This document shows positions 1 to 6,434 of a DNA stretch of 22,458 bases, in pieces. This stretch comes from JAAYCB01 sp012744395 (GTDB lineage Bacteria > Planctomycetota > Planctomycetia > Pirellulales > Thermoguttaceae), in NCBI GenBank assembly GCA_028703175.1, contig JAQVNJ010000102.1, positions 1-22,458 of the forward strand. The letters are read 5' to 3'. The notes under the pieces were generated by a model. That model ran no database searches and had not been told where the DNA came from. It saw nothing but the letters and a program-made list of their open reading frames with translations. The translations under genes and the position numbers were made by a program. Each line of letters begins with the position of its first letter. Position 1 is the stretch's first letter.

Positions 1-625
1 TCGTCCGGTGGTAGTTGCTGCCCGGGTGACCGAAGCCGCCGCGAAATCGGTATTGCCCGTCGCGGATCGACTCCCCTTCGCCGAGCACCAGATCGCCCAC
101 CGCCTTGTGCACCGGCAGCACCGGGGCCAGCCGCACCGAGTCGAACTGCCACGAGCCGGCGGCGTTCCACTGACCGACGCGGAGCGTCGTGGTCTGGACG
201 CCGTCCGGGACGCGGAAGACGTGGCCGACGGTCTTCCACTGGTCCGCAAGGTCGTGGCGGTCTCGATTGGCGAAGGTCGGCCCGCTCACGGCCGATCCGC
301 CGGCGCCGCCCACGCGCCGCGCGCGCATCTCGAAACGGTAGAGCTTGCCAGGCGCCAGGGCAATGCCGGTCGCGTTCCAGGAGTTCGACCCCGATTCCCT
401 GCCATTGCCGACCACTTCGAGAATCTCGCGATCGACCCATCGACCCTGTCCCCCGGAAAGTCGCCAGGCGAGCGGCTGATCGGCCGCTTGCGGATCGACC
501 TGGCGGAACTGGCCGTTGGGCGCCAGTTCGGCCGCGGCGCCCGCCTCGCCCGCCTGCCCCGAGCAGGCCGCGGCCAGGAGCATTCCCAAACATCCAACCA
601 ACCATCGGCCAATTGTCGCCGGCAT
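1..625 (-). CDS. Exported (possible lipoprotein) protein with carbohydrate-binding-like domain, partial
   Basis: The reading frame begins at an ATG at 625 and is still open at the left edge, so about 208 N-terminal residues are visible and the C-terminus is missing. A strong ribosome binding site (AAGGAGG, 634-640) lies 8 bases upstream and decides the start. The N-terminus has one Arg, a hydrophobic stretch and an A-A-A-C sequence at residues 18-21, which fits a loose lipobox or a signal peptidase I site. Residues of about 33-165 look like a jelly-roll carbohydrate-binding module: an opening 'LAPNGQF', a central 'YRFEMRARR', then 'FRVPDGVQTTTLRVGQW' and a closing 'FDSVRLAPV'. This resembles CBM4/9-type or galactose-binding-like domains, but no catalytic region is visible, so the enzymatic role is unknown. 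It follows the sugar-metabolism genes on the same strand but has its own candidate promoter. Gene presence is well supported; function is tentative. Confidence 0.75.
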   Translation of the reverse strand, partial: MPATIGRWLVGCLGMLLAAACSGQAGEAGAAAELAPNGQFRQVDPQAADQPLAWRLSGGQGRWVDREILEVVGNGRESGSNSWNATGIALAPGKLYRFEMRARRVGGAGGSAVSGPTFANRDRHDLADQWKTVGHVFRVPDGVQTTTLRVGQWNAAGSWQFDSVRLAPVLPVHKAVGDLVLGEGESIRDGQYRFRGGFGHPGSNYHRT

Positions 626-921
626 CTCGCGAACCTCCTTCTTGCACCAGGATTCGAGCGGGGCGCGGACAGTCCGGTCCACTTTCCGACCAGCGACGGC
701 AGATGGCCGGCCCGACCGGAAAAGGACACACGGACGGAGGATCGCCCCGCAACCGTCTACCCTTTGTAAGGCCCGCCACCGGCCGCGTCAACGCTTGGCC
801 TCAAGGGCGTGGTTGTGGTGGTTGGCCAGAAGACCCTGGCAAGCCCTCAAGGCTCAATTCCCAATGGCCAAGAGCCTAAAAGCCTGTCGCGCGAAAGGGA
901 GCCGAACGGCGAGGAACCCGC
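626..921. other. Intergenic region, 296 bases
   Basis: No gene is visible here. It lies between the 62-residue protein gene and the exported protein gene and holds the candidate promoter (763-791) and the ribosome binding site (634-640). A 6-base inverted repeat, AGGCTC at 850-855 and GAGCCT at 872-877, could form a hairpin downstream of the 62-residue gene, but it has a 16-base loop and no T-tract, so I do not call it a terminator. Confidence 0.5.
763..791 (-). promoter_or_regulatory. Candidate sigma-70 promoter for the exported protein gene
   Basis: On the minus strand, TTGACG (786-791) is followed by a 17-base spacer and TACAAA (763-768). The -35 box matches the consensus at 5 of 6 positions and the -10 at 4 of 6, with ideal spacing. 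Transcription would begin near 756 and leave a leader of about 130 bases before the ATG at 625. Found by eye, not confirmed. Confidence 0.4.
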
Positions 922-1110
922 TCAGGCGACTTCCATCTTGGGAATCCTGGCCAGCAGGTCCTCCACCATCGCCCGCCGCTTCATCAATCCCTGCCGCAGA
1001 CCGCGCGACCGGGTGTGATGGATCTCGTTGGGCAACTCGCTCCGCTCGCGATCGAGCAATTCCCCAATCAGAGCCCATTCCTCATCGGTCAGTTCAAGTT
1101 GGCCGGGCAT
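922..1110 (-). CDS. Small hypothetical protein, 62 residues
   Basis: The preferred ATG is at 1110 because a GGAGGAGA ribosome binding site (1117-1124) lies 6 bases upstream; an alternative start at 1134 would overlap the preceding gene and lacks such a site. The product is charged, predicted helical and soluble, with no signal peptide or membrane segment. It opens with 'LELTDEEWALIGELL', has a central 'ELPNEIHHTRS' and ends in an amphipathic helix 'RRAMVEDLLARI'. The spaced Leu residues and the Glu-Ile-His-His-Thr core look like a conserved small helical-hairpin family that I cannot name. Its ribosome binding site begins 6 bases after the stop codon of the TIM-barrel gene, so the two are almost certainly co-transcribed. 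Function unknown. Confidence 0.7.
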   Translation of the reverse strand: MPGQLELTDEEWALIGELLDRERSELPNEIHHTRSRGLRQGLMKRRAMVEDLLARIPKMEVA

Positions 1111-1130
1111 CGCATGTCTCCTCCACTCCC

Positions 1131-2090
1131 TCACTGCACCATCGCAAACGCCTTGCGCATCGCGGCCGCCGTGGCCTTCAAGGCGTCCAGGTCGTCCATC
1201 CGGTTGAGCGGCTGGTTGAATGGCTCGGCCCGCACGGGCCCGTCGTAGCCGATCGTGATCATCGCGCCGAGGAATCCCTCCAGGTCGATCACTCCGGTGG
1301 CCGCCGGCAGTTCGCGGGAGTTGTCCATTTGCTCGTCGACGGGGATCCCCGCCGGGGCGTCGTTCAGGTCGCAGGCCACAACGTCGCTCCCCTTGAGCGA
1401 CAGAAGGTCTTGGACGCTCTCGCCGGCCGTGTACCAGTGCCAGCTATCGAGCACAAACCCGGCATTGCCGGTTCCGATCTCGGCGATCAAGTCCTTGGTT
1501 TCGGCCATCGTGTGGATGAAGGGGTAACGGCCCTTGGTCCAAGACGTCTTGGGCCCGACGTATTCCATGCCGAAGCGGAGGCCGTGGTCGCCGAGCACCT
1601 TGCAGACTTCGCGGAGACGCCTGGCGTGCTGGCGGAAGTTGGCGACATAGGTCCGCTCGTTGCTCGACGGCGAGAGCCAGGTGCCCATGCGGGTGACGCC
1701 GGCCTTTCGCAGGCCGGCCGCTTGCTGGGGAAAAGACTTCATGCCGGCCTGAAATTTCGCCTCGTCGCCACGGAAATCGACCGCCAGGCCGGCCGCTCCC
1801 CAGACCAGGTTCCTGGCCTTCATTTCGGCCAGGACCTCGTCCAGCTCGGCCTGGGCCAATCCAGCCACGGCGCCGGGCGGCTCGACCGATTCGAAGCCAA
1901 ACTGGTGAGCATACTCGATTGATTTCCGCAAGTCGGCCCCCACGCCGATCGCTCCGCAACGCAGGTCCAGCGTGAATTTGCGCCTGGAACCGGCAGCTGC
2001 GGCAAGCCGGGCGAAAGACAGCGCTCCCAGGCCGGCCAGGCCCACGGAGGCCGACATCTTGAAAAAATCGCGGCGGCAGGCTCGCTGCAT
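1131..2090 (-). CDS. Tat-exported sugar phosphate isomerase/epimerase-like TIM-barrel protein
   Basis: This 319-residue protein belongs to the xylose isomerase-like TIM-barrel (AP endonuclease 2) superfamily. The N-terminus carries a twin-arginine export signal (RRDFFK at 6-11, then a hydrophobic stretch to about residue 33), so it probably folds in the cytoplasm and acts in the periplasm. Candidate metal ligands of the family are visible at E176 ('GMEYVG'), D215 and H218 ('VLDSWHW'), D241 ('ACDLND') and E289 ('VRAEPF'). The ATG at 2090 has a GGAG-type ribosome binding site just upstream (GAAGGAGAC). It sits 65 bases after the Gfo/Idh/MocA gene, a pairing that suggests joint oxidation and isomerisation or epimerisation of a sugar or inositol. 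The substrate cannot be read from the sequence. Confidence 0.88.
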   Translation of the reverse strand: MQRACRRDFFKMSASVGLAGLGALSFARLAAAAGSRRKFTLDLRCGAIGVGADLRKSIEYAHQFGFESVEPPGAVAGLAQAELDEVLAEMKARNLVWGAAGLAVDFRGDEAKFQAGMKSFPQQAAGLRKAGVTRMGTWLSPSSNERTYVANFRQHARRLREVCKVLGDHGLRFGMEYVGPKTSWTKGRYPFIHTMAETKDLIAEIGTGNAGFVLDSWHWYTAGESVQDLLSLKGSDVVACDLNDAPAGIPVDEQMDNSRELPAATGVIDLEGFLGAMITIGYDGPVRAEPFNQPLNRMDDLDALKATAAAMRKAFAMVQ

Positions 2091-2155
2091 CGGTTGTCTC
2101 CTTCAGTAGAAAGCGGTCGTGGATATTTCTCTCGCAAGCCGCCGGACTTGGGCGA

Positions 2156-3475
2156 TCAAGCGAGCGCCGCCCAGTGACCCTCGCGGTACTGGCGGCCGAC
2201 CAGCCCGCTGGCCTCGGCGTCGCTGACGAATTCTTCCTTGGCCGGGTGGAACTCCAGATCGCGGCCAAGCCGGGCGCAGAGATTGCCCAGGTGGCAAAGC
2301 GTGGCCGAAAGATGCCCCGTCTCGGCGTCGGCGTTGAGCCGCGCGGTCCCACGGATCGCATCCAGGAAGTTGCGCTGGTGCGCTTCTTCGGGCATGCCGA
2401 AGGTCCGCTCCTTGATCAGCTTGTTCTTCTCGCCATAGAGCCAGTAGCCGTCGCCCTTGCCAAGTGCAAGCACGCCGTTGGTGCCATAGAAAATGTCGCC
2501 GTTTTCGAAGCGCTCCTGGCGGTAGGGCGTCCAGATTCGCTGCTCGAAGACGAGCAGACGGCGGCGCGCCGGGGCGCCGCACGCCGGGTATTCGAACGTG
2601 ATGTACTGCGTGTCGGGAAACTCCTGGGCGTCGTCGAAATACAGTTTCCGCCCGAAACCGCTGATCCGCGACGGATGGCAGTCGGCGCCCAGCCCCCAGC
2701 GGCCGATGTCCAGATCGTGGACGCCGTCGTTGCCCATGTCGCCGGTGCCGAAGTTGTAGAACCAGTGCCAACCATAATGAAGCCGATTCGGCTGGTAGGG
2801 AAGCCAGGGCGCGGGGCCGACCCACGTGTCGTAGTCCACGCCCGGCGGCGGATCGCAGGGCTCGGCGTGGCCGATGTTCCTGCGCTGCTGGCTGTTGATC
2901 ACCTTGACGGCCAGCACGTCGCCGATGATCCCTTCGCGGAGCATCTGGATCGCCTCGGCGACCCCCTCGTTGGATCGATTCTGCGTGCCGACTTGAACCG
3001 CGCGGCCGTGCTTCTTGGCCGCTTCGATCAGCAGCCGGCCTTCGCGGATGTTATGCGTCGGCGGTTTCTCGACATAGACGTGCTTGCCCGCTTCCAGGGC
3101 GCGAATCGCAGCCGGCGCGTGCCAATGGTCGGGCGTGGCGATCACGATCGCGTCGACCGAGGGGTCGTCGAGGATTCTTCGCAGGTCGGCCACCGGCTGT
3201 CCAGCCCCGATGGCCTTCCTGGCCGCATCGAGTCGCTGCTGGTCGGTGTCGCAGAGATAGGCGATTTCCGCGTCGGGCTGCTTCTTGAAAGCCTCGGCGA
3301 CCCCCCGCCCGCGACTGAGTCCGACGACGGCCAGACGAATTCGCTCGCCGGCGCCCACCGCGGCGCCCACCGCGGCGCCCACTGCGGCGGCCGGCGCGGT
3401 GGCCGGCGCGGTGGCCATGGCCAGCGCCGTTGCCGAGGCGGCGGCCTGTTTCAAAAACGTTCGGCGGTTGCTCAC
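2156..3475 (-). CDS. Tat-exported Gfo/Idh/MocA family oxidoreductase
   Basis: A 439-residue NAD(P)-dependent dehydrogenase-like protein. I place the start at the GTG at 3475 because TGGAGGAT (3482-3487 core) lies 6 bases upstream and the Tat motif follows at once (NRRTFLK, residues 3-9). Residues 46-58 form the Rossmann beta-alpha turn 'RLAVVGLSRGRG', a variant of the usual glycine motif. 'ATPDHWH' (114-119) and the catalytic-Lys motif EKP (136-138) are present. The C-terminal domain has 'GTGDMGNDGVHDLDIGRWGL', typical of the family form found in planctomycetes and relatives. After the signal comes a low-complexity Ala/Gly/Val linker coded by 12-base tandem repeats. With the downstream TIM-barrel gene it probably forms a periplasmic sugar-processing pair; the substrate is unknown. 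Confidence 0.92.
   Translation of the reverse strand: MSNRRTFLKQAAASATALAMATAPATAPAAAVGAAVGAAVGAGERIRLAVVGLSRGRGVAEAFKKQPDAEIAYLCDTDQQRLDAARKAIGAGQPVADLRRILDDPSVDAIVIATPDHWHAPAAIRALEAGKHVYVEKPPTHNIREGRLLIEAAKKHGRAVQVGTQNRSNEGVAEAIQMLREGIIGDVLAVKVINSQQRRNIGHAEPCDPPPGVDYDTWVGPAPWLPYQPNRLHYGWHWFYNFGTGDMGNDGVHDLDIGRWGLGADCHPSRISGFGRKLYFDDAQEFPDTQYITFEYPACGAPARRRLLVFEQRIWTPYRQERFENGDIFYGTNGVLALGKGDGYWLYGEKNKLIKERTFGMPEEAHQRNFLDAIRGTARLNADAETGHLSATLCHLGNLCARLGRDLEFHPAKEEFVSDAEASGLVGRQYREGHWAALA
3350..3412 (-). repeat. 12-base tandem repeats in the signal/linker of the oxidoreductase
   Basis: On the plus strand GGCGCCCACCGC occurs three times end to end (3350-3361, 3362-3373, 3374-3385; the last has one mismatch). 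It is followed by two perfect copies of GGCCGGCGCGGT (3389-3400 and 3401-3412). Both units are in frame and code Val-Gly-Ala-Ala and Ala/Thr/Pro-type repeats at about residues 20-42, just after the Tat hydrophobic segment. Confidence 0.85.
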
Positions 3476-3773
3476 GGCCGATCCTCCATCACAGTCTTGC
3501 GTACACGCTGGCCCGCCGCCGGGAATGACTTTCTTGCCGGTCGGAGCGCGCCAGTAGCGGCGTCGGCCAGTCCGGTGTGGACCGTGGCCCCTTCGCTTCT
3601 TCACGCGCCATCCGCCGCGAATTCTCCCCAATCAGCAGCGCAGATGCAAGCTTTCGCTGCGGATCAACGGCACGGAGCGGACGCCCGCCTGACCGGCGAT
3701 TTCGGCAAGTTGTCCGACCGCGTCTGCCCTCTGTTGAGATAAAGGAGCGAGGCCGCGGTCGGCACCGGTCGAG
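3476..3773. other. Intergenic region upstream of the oxidoreductase, 298 bases
   Basis: No gene is supported here on either strand. It contains the ribosome binding site of the oxidoreductase and, at the trpC end, a long-stem hairpin (3714-3762). I looked for a promoter for the oxidoreductase and found no convincing -35/-10 pair. Confidence 0.5.
3714..3762 (-). terminator. Strong hairpin just downstream of trpC
   Basis: CCGACCGCG (3714-3722) and CGCGGTCGG (3754-3762) are perfect 9-base inverted arms, and inside them CCTC (3728-3731) and GAGG (3749-3752) can extend the stem. The structure begins 11 bases after the trpC stop. No T-tract follows it, so it may be a Rho-assisted terminator or an mRNA 3'-end stabiliser rather than a classical intrinsic terminator. 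Confidence 0.35.
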
Positions 3774-4556
3774 CTACCTGCCGAGCAAACGGTCGACAGC
3801 CGCGCCGATGTCGGGCTCGCGGACCAATGTCTCGCCGACAAGCATCGCGGTCACGCCGGCCGCCTCCAACCGCTCGACATCCTGCCGCGTGCGGATGCCG
3901 CTCTCGCCGACGACGGCCCGATCCGAGGGGATCAGGCGGCGGAGGCGGAGAGTGTGGCCGAGGTCGACCTCGAAGGTGTGCAGGTTGCGGTTGTTGACAC
4001 CGATCAACCGGGCGCCGAGGTCGAGGACGCAGGGAAGATTCGCCGGATCGTAGAGCTCCACCAGCGGCGTCATGCCCAGGCCGCTGATCGTGTCGTGGAG
4101 ACTCTTCAGGCGGGCGTTGTCGAGGCATTCCGCGATCAACAGCACCGCGTCGGCGCCCGACGCGCGGGCCTCGACCACCTGGTAGGGATCGATGATGAAG
4201 TCCTTCCGGAGGACGGGCAGCTTCACCGCGGCCCGAACCGCCTCGAGATCGGCCAGGCTCCCTTGGAAGAATTCGCGGTCGGTGAGCACGCTGACGCAGG
4301 CGGCGCCGCGGGCCTGGTAGGTCTGGGCGATTTCGGCGGGGTGGAATTCCTCGCGAATCACGCCTTTCGACGGGCTCGCCTTCTTCACCTCGGCGATCAG
4401 GGCGATTCCCGGCGATGCGGCGAGCGCGGCGAAGAAATCGCGCGCCGCGGGCGCATCGGCCAGTCGCCGTTCGAGCGTTTGCAGGGGCGTGGCTGCGGCC
4501 GCCAGCTGCACCTCGCGGCGTTTAGCGGCGATAATCGAGTCGAGAATCGTGGGCAT
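3774..4556 (-). CDS. trpC: Indole-3-glycerol phosphate synthase
   Basis: This cytoplasmic TIM-barrel enzyme closes the indole ring in tryptophan synthesis, converting carboxyphenylaminodeoxyribulose phosphate to indole-3-glycerol phosphate with loss of CO2 and water. At 260 residues it has the standard length of the monofunctional enzyme. Signature segments are in order: 'IAEVKKASPSKG' (54-65, substrate-binding Glu and Lys), 'LPVLRKDFIIDPYQ' (113-126, catalytic Lys118), 'LVELYD' (165-170), 'IGVNNRNL' (185-192), 'VVGESGI' (215-221) and 'MLVGETLVR' (238-246). The ATG at 4556 is the only start giving a normal N-terminus, though no clear Shine-Dalgarno sequence precedes it. It lies 46 bases after the Mrp gene and is not grouped with other trp genes here. 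Identification is very secure. Confidence 0.97.
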   Translation of the reverse strand: MPTILDSIIAAKRREVQLAAAATPLQTLERRLADAPAARDFFAALAASPGIALIAEVKKASPSKGVIREEFHPAEIAQTYQARGAACVSVLTDREFFQGSLADLEAVRAAVKLPVLRKDFIIDPYQVVEARASGADAVLLIAECLDNARLKSLHDTISGLGMTPLVELYDPANLPCVLDLGARLIGVNNRNLHTFEVDLGHTLRLRRLIPSDRAVVGESGIRTRQDVERLEAAGVTAMLVGETLVREPDIGAAVDRLLGR

Positions 4557-4602
4557 GGGGCGGCAACGCGGTAAGGAGCCGATCGACTGGCGGCGAGACG
4601 AT

Positions 4603-5688
4603 CTACGAGGGGAGTACGGAAAGCGACGGCATGGGGGGCTGCCGCCGCCGCCGGGAGACAATCTGCTTGACGAGGGTCGTGCAGATGCCTTCCAGGTAGG
4701 GGGCCACCGCCTCGTCGTCGAAACAGGAGAAGAGCGTTCCCTCGTCGCCGCGGATGCGGACCTGGATGTTGATCGGCACCTCTCCCAGAAAAGGGACGTG
4801 CATCTCGGCGGCGCGCTTTCTCGCGCCGCCGGAGCCGAAGATTTCGTGCCGGCTGCCGCATTCGGGGCAGATGAAGTGGCTCATATTTTCCACCATGCCG
4901 AGCACTTCGATGTTGACCTTGCGAAACATCGTGATCGCCTTGGCCGCATCGAGCAGCGCCACGTCCTGGGGCGTGCAGACGACGACCGAGCCGGTCAGCG
5001 GCAGGAGTTGCGAGAGCGTGATTGCGATGTCGCCGGTGCCCGGCGGCATGTCGATCACCAGGTAGTCGAGCTGGCCCCAGGCGGTGTCGCGGAGAAACTG
5101 CGTGATCGCCCCGTGCAGCATCGGTCCTCGCCAGATGACCGCTTCCTGGGCCGGCACGAGCAGCCCCATGGAGAGGAGGCGGACCCCCTCGACGACCACC
5201 GGCTCGATCTTGCCGTCCCTGATCACCGGCCTTTGCTCGGTGCCGAGGAGGTGCGGGATGCTGGGGCCGTAAACGTCGGCGTCCATCAGGCCGACCTTGG
5301 CGCCGGCCCGGGCCAGCCCGATGGCCAAGGCCGCGGCGATCGTGCTCTTGCCGACGCCCCCCTTGCCCGAGCCGACGGCGATCACCGCCTTGGCCTCAAG
5401 ACCGATCTCACCGAGCTTCTGCGGCGGCCGGTGATGCTCGACCAGCGCGATCTCGACCTCGGACAGTTGCGGCAAGCGGCTCCTGAGATGCTCGACCAGG
5501 TCCGCCCGCGTCTGGTCCCAGAGCGGCGCGGAAAACGAGGTCAAACCGAGCGTCAAGGCAAGGCGGCCATCGCTCAACTTCAAATCGCGAACCTGCTCCA
5601 GGGCGACCAGGCCGCGTCCCATCTCCGGATCGGTGAATTCATCGAGCACTCGCTCAACCGTCTGTTGGTTCAATCCGCTGTTCGACAC
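4603..5688 (-). CDS. apbC: Mrp/ApbC family P-loop ATPase, iron-sulfur cluster carrier
   Basis: A 361-residue protein of the Mrp/NBP35 family, which carries and transfers Fe-S clusters in the cytoplasm. Residues 8-88 form the N-terminal MIP18-like (DUF59) domain. The ATPase domain follows with a deviant Walker A 'GSGKGGVGKST' (106-116), 'LMDADVYGPS' (134-143) and 'YLVIDMPPGTGD' (209-220). The cluster-bridging pair CPEC is at 274-277. I choose the GTG at 5688 because GAGGAG (near 5699-5704) precedes it and the MIP18 domain then starts normally; upstream in-frame sequence looks non-coding. It lies between a degenerate receiver gene and trpC. A role in maturing the many Fe-S clusters of the neighbouring complex I is possible but only inferred. 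Confidence 0.94.
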   Translation of the reverse strand: MSNSGLNQQTVERVLDEFTDPEMGRGLVALEQVRDLKLSDGRLALTLGLTSFSAPLWDQTRADLVEHLRSRLPQLSEVEIALVEHHRPPQKLGEIGLEAKAVIAVGSGKGGVGKSTIAAALAIGLARAGAKVGLMDADVYGPSIPHLLGTEQRPVIRDGKIEPVVVEGVRLLSMGLLVPAQEAVIWRGPMLHGAITQFLRDTAWGQLDYLVIDMPPGTGDIAITLSQLLPLTGSVVVCTPQDVALLDAAKAITMFRKVNIEVLGMVENMSHFICPECGSRHEIFGSGGARKRAAEMHVPFLGEVPINIQVRIRGDEGTLFSCFDDEAVAPYLEGICTTLVKQIVSRRRRQPPMPSLSVLPS

Positions 5689-5809
5689 TGTGTTGATTCT
5701 CCTCAGCTTTCCGTTCGAAAGCCCACAAGCCGCGCGGCAACCGGGCCGCGGAGCGGGTGGGCGCGACTGCTGCCAGCGGGCGACCGGGGGGACGGTTCCC
5801 GCGATCGGG

Positions 5810-6292
5810 TCAGCCGGCTGACGGCTTCCAGGGCAGTTCGTCCCAAATCTTCTCTTCCAGACTCTGGCTGGGCCGCGGCACGTTCGCACGATGGCGGCGG
5901 GCAATTTCGGCAACTTCGGCCAACCGCCGCGGCGAGCTACAGAACCAGGCCGCGCCGGCCTCAAGGATCGACCACTTCGTCCACTCCAACCGGCCATCGG
6001 CGAGTGCGACCAGCCGGGCGGCCGGATAGTCGCGGCCGAGCCGGGCGGCCGCGGCGAGCATCTGGGCCGCGCTGCCGGCAGTCATTTCGACCACCAGCAG
6101 CGCGGCGGGACTCTCGTCCAGCATCCGCCAGCACTCCTGGAGGGAACGCGTCTCGCACACCCGGATTCCGCCCGGCGACAATTCACGGCGAAGATACCGA
6201 GCCCAGTGACCGTCCCGCTCGCAGACAATCAGGCGGAACGGATCGGTCCGCGACTGCGTTTCTCGCCGGCTTGGACAATCTGCCTGATTCAT
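5810..6292 (-). CDS. Degenerate receiver-like (pseudo-receiver) protein, 160 residues
   Basis: I prefer the ATG at 6292 (preceded by AAGGGAG about 9 bases upstream) over a start at 6448 that gives a Pro/Arg-rich unnatural N-terminus. Residues 19-138 alternate like a CheY fold: 'FRLIVCERDG' (beta 1), 'GIRVCETRS' (beta 2), 'AALLVVEMTAG' (beta 3), 'AARLVALADG' (beta 4) and 'GAAWFCSSPRRL' (beta 5). The phospho-acceptor Asp position appears to be Glu69, the usual Lys before Pro is replaced by Ser120, and the acidic pair of beta 1 is only partly kept. It therefore probably cannot be phosphorylated normally. A C-terminal tail ends in 'IWDELPWKP' (149-157). No output domain is present. It is 142 bases downstream of the Fis-type regulator, suggesting a shared function. 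The fold assignment is an inference from pattern only. Confidence 0.65.
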   Translation of the reverse strand: MNQADCPSRRETQSRTDPFRLIVCERDGHWARYLRRELSPGGIRVCETRSLQECWRMLDESPAALLVVEMTAGSAAQMLAAAARLGRDYPAARLVALADGRLEWTKWSILEAGAAWFCSSPRRLAEVAEIARRHRANVPRPSQSLEEKIWDELPWKPSAG

Positions 6293-6434
6293 CCTAGGAG
6301 GCTCCCTTCGGCGGGGCAAGAGACTGGGATTGTTCGAGGGGGTCTTTCGTCGCCTGCGTGGCAAGCTCGGGCGCCCTAGCGTCACCCGCGTCGGCGCGGC
6401 TCGGGGTGGAGGGCCACGCTCAGCGGCCGCCCCC

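Noticed and set aside
516..1922. A 468-codon plus-strand open frame
   Set aside because: It runs antisense through the exported-protein start, the 62-residue gene and the TIM-barrel gene, each of which has its own ribosome binding site and motifs; it shows no domain.
2174..3742. A 522-codon plus-strand open frame opposite the Gfo/Idh/MocA gene
   Set aside because: It is a compositional shadow of the oxidoreductase; it has no family motifs and no ribosome binding site of note.
4603..5688. Mrp gene as a MinD or ParA partition ATPase
   Set aside because: The MIP18-like N-terminal domain and the CPEC cluster-bridging motif point to the Mrp/ApbC Fe-S carrier family.
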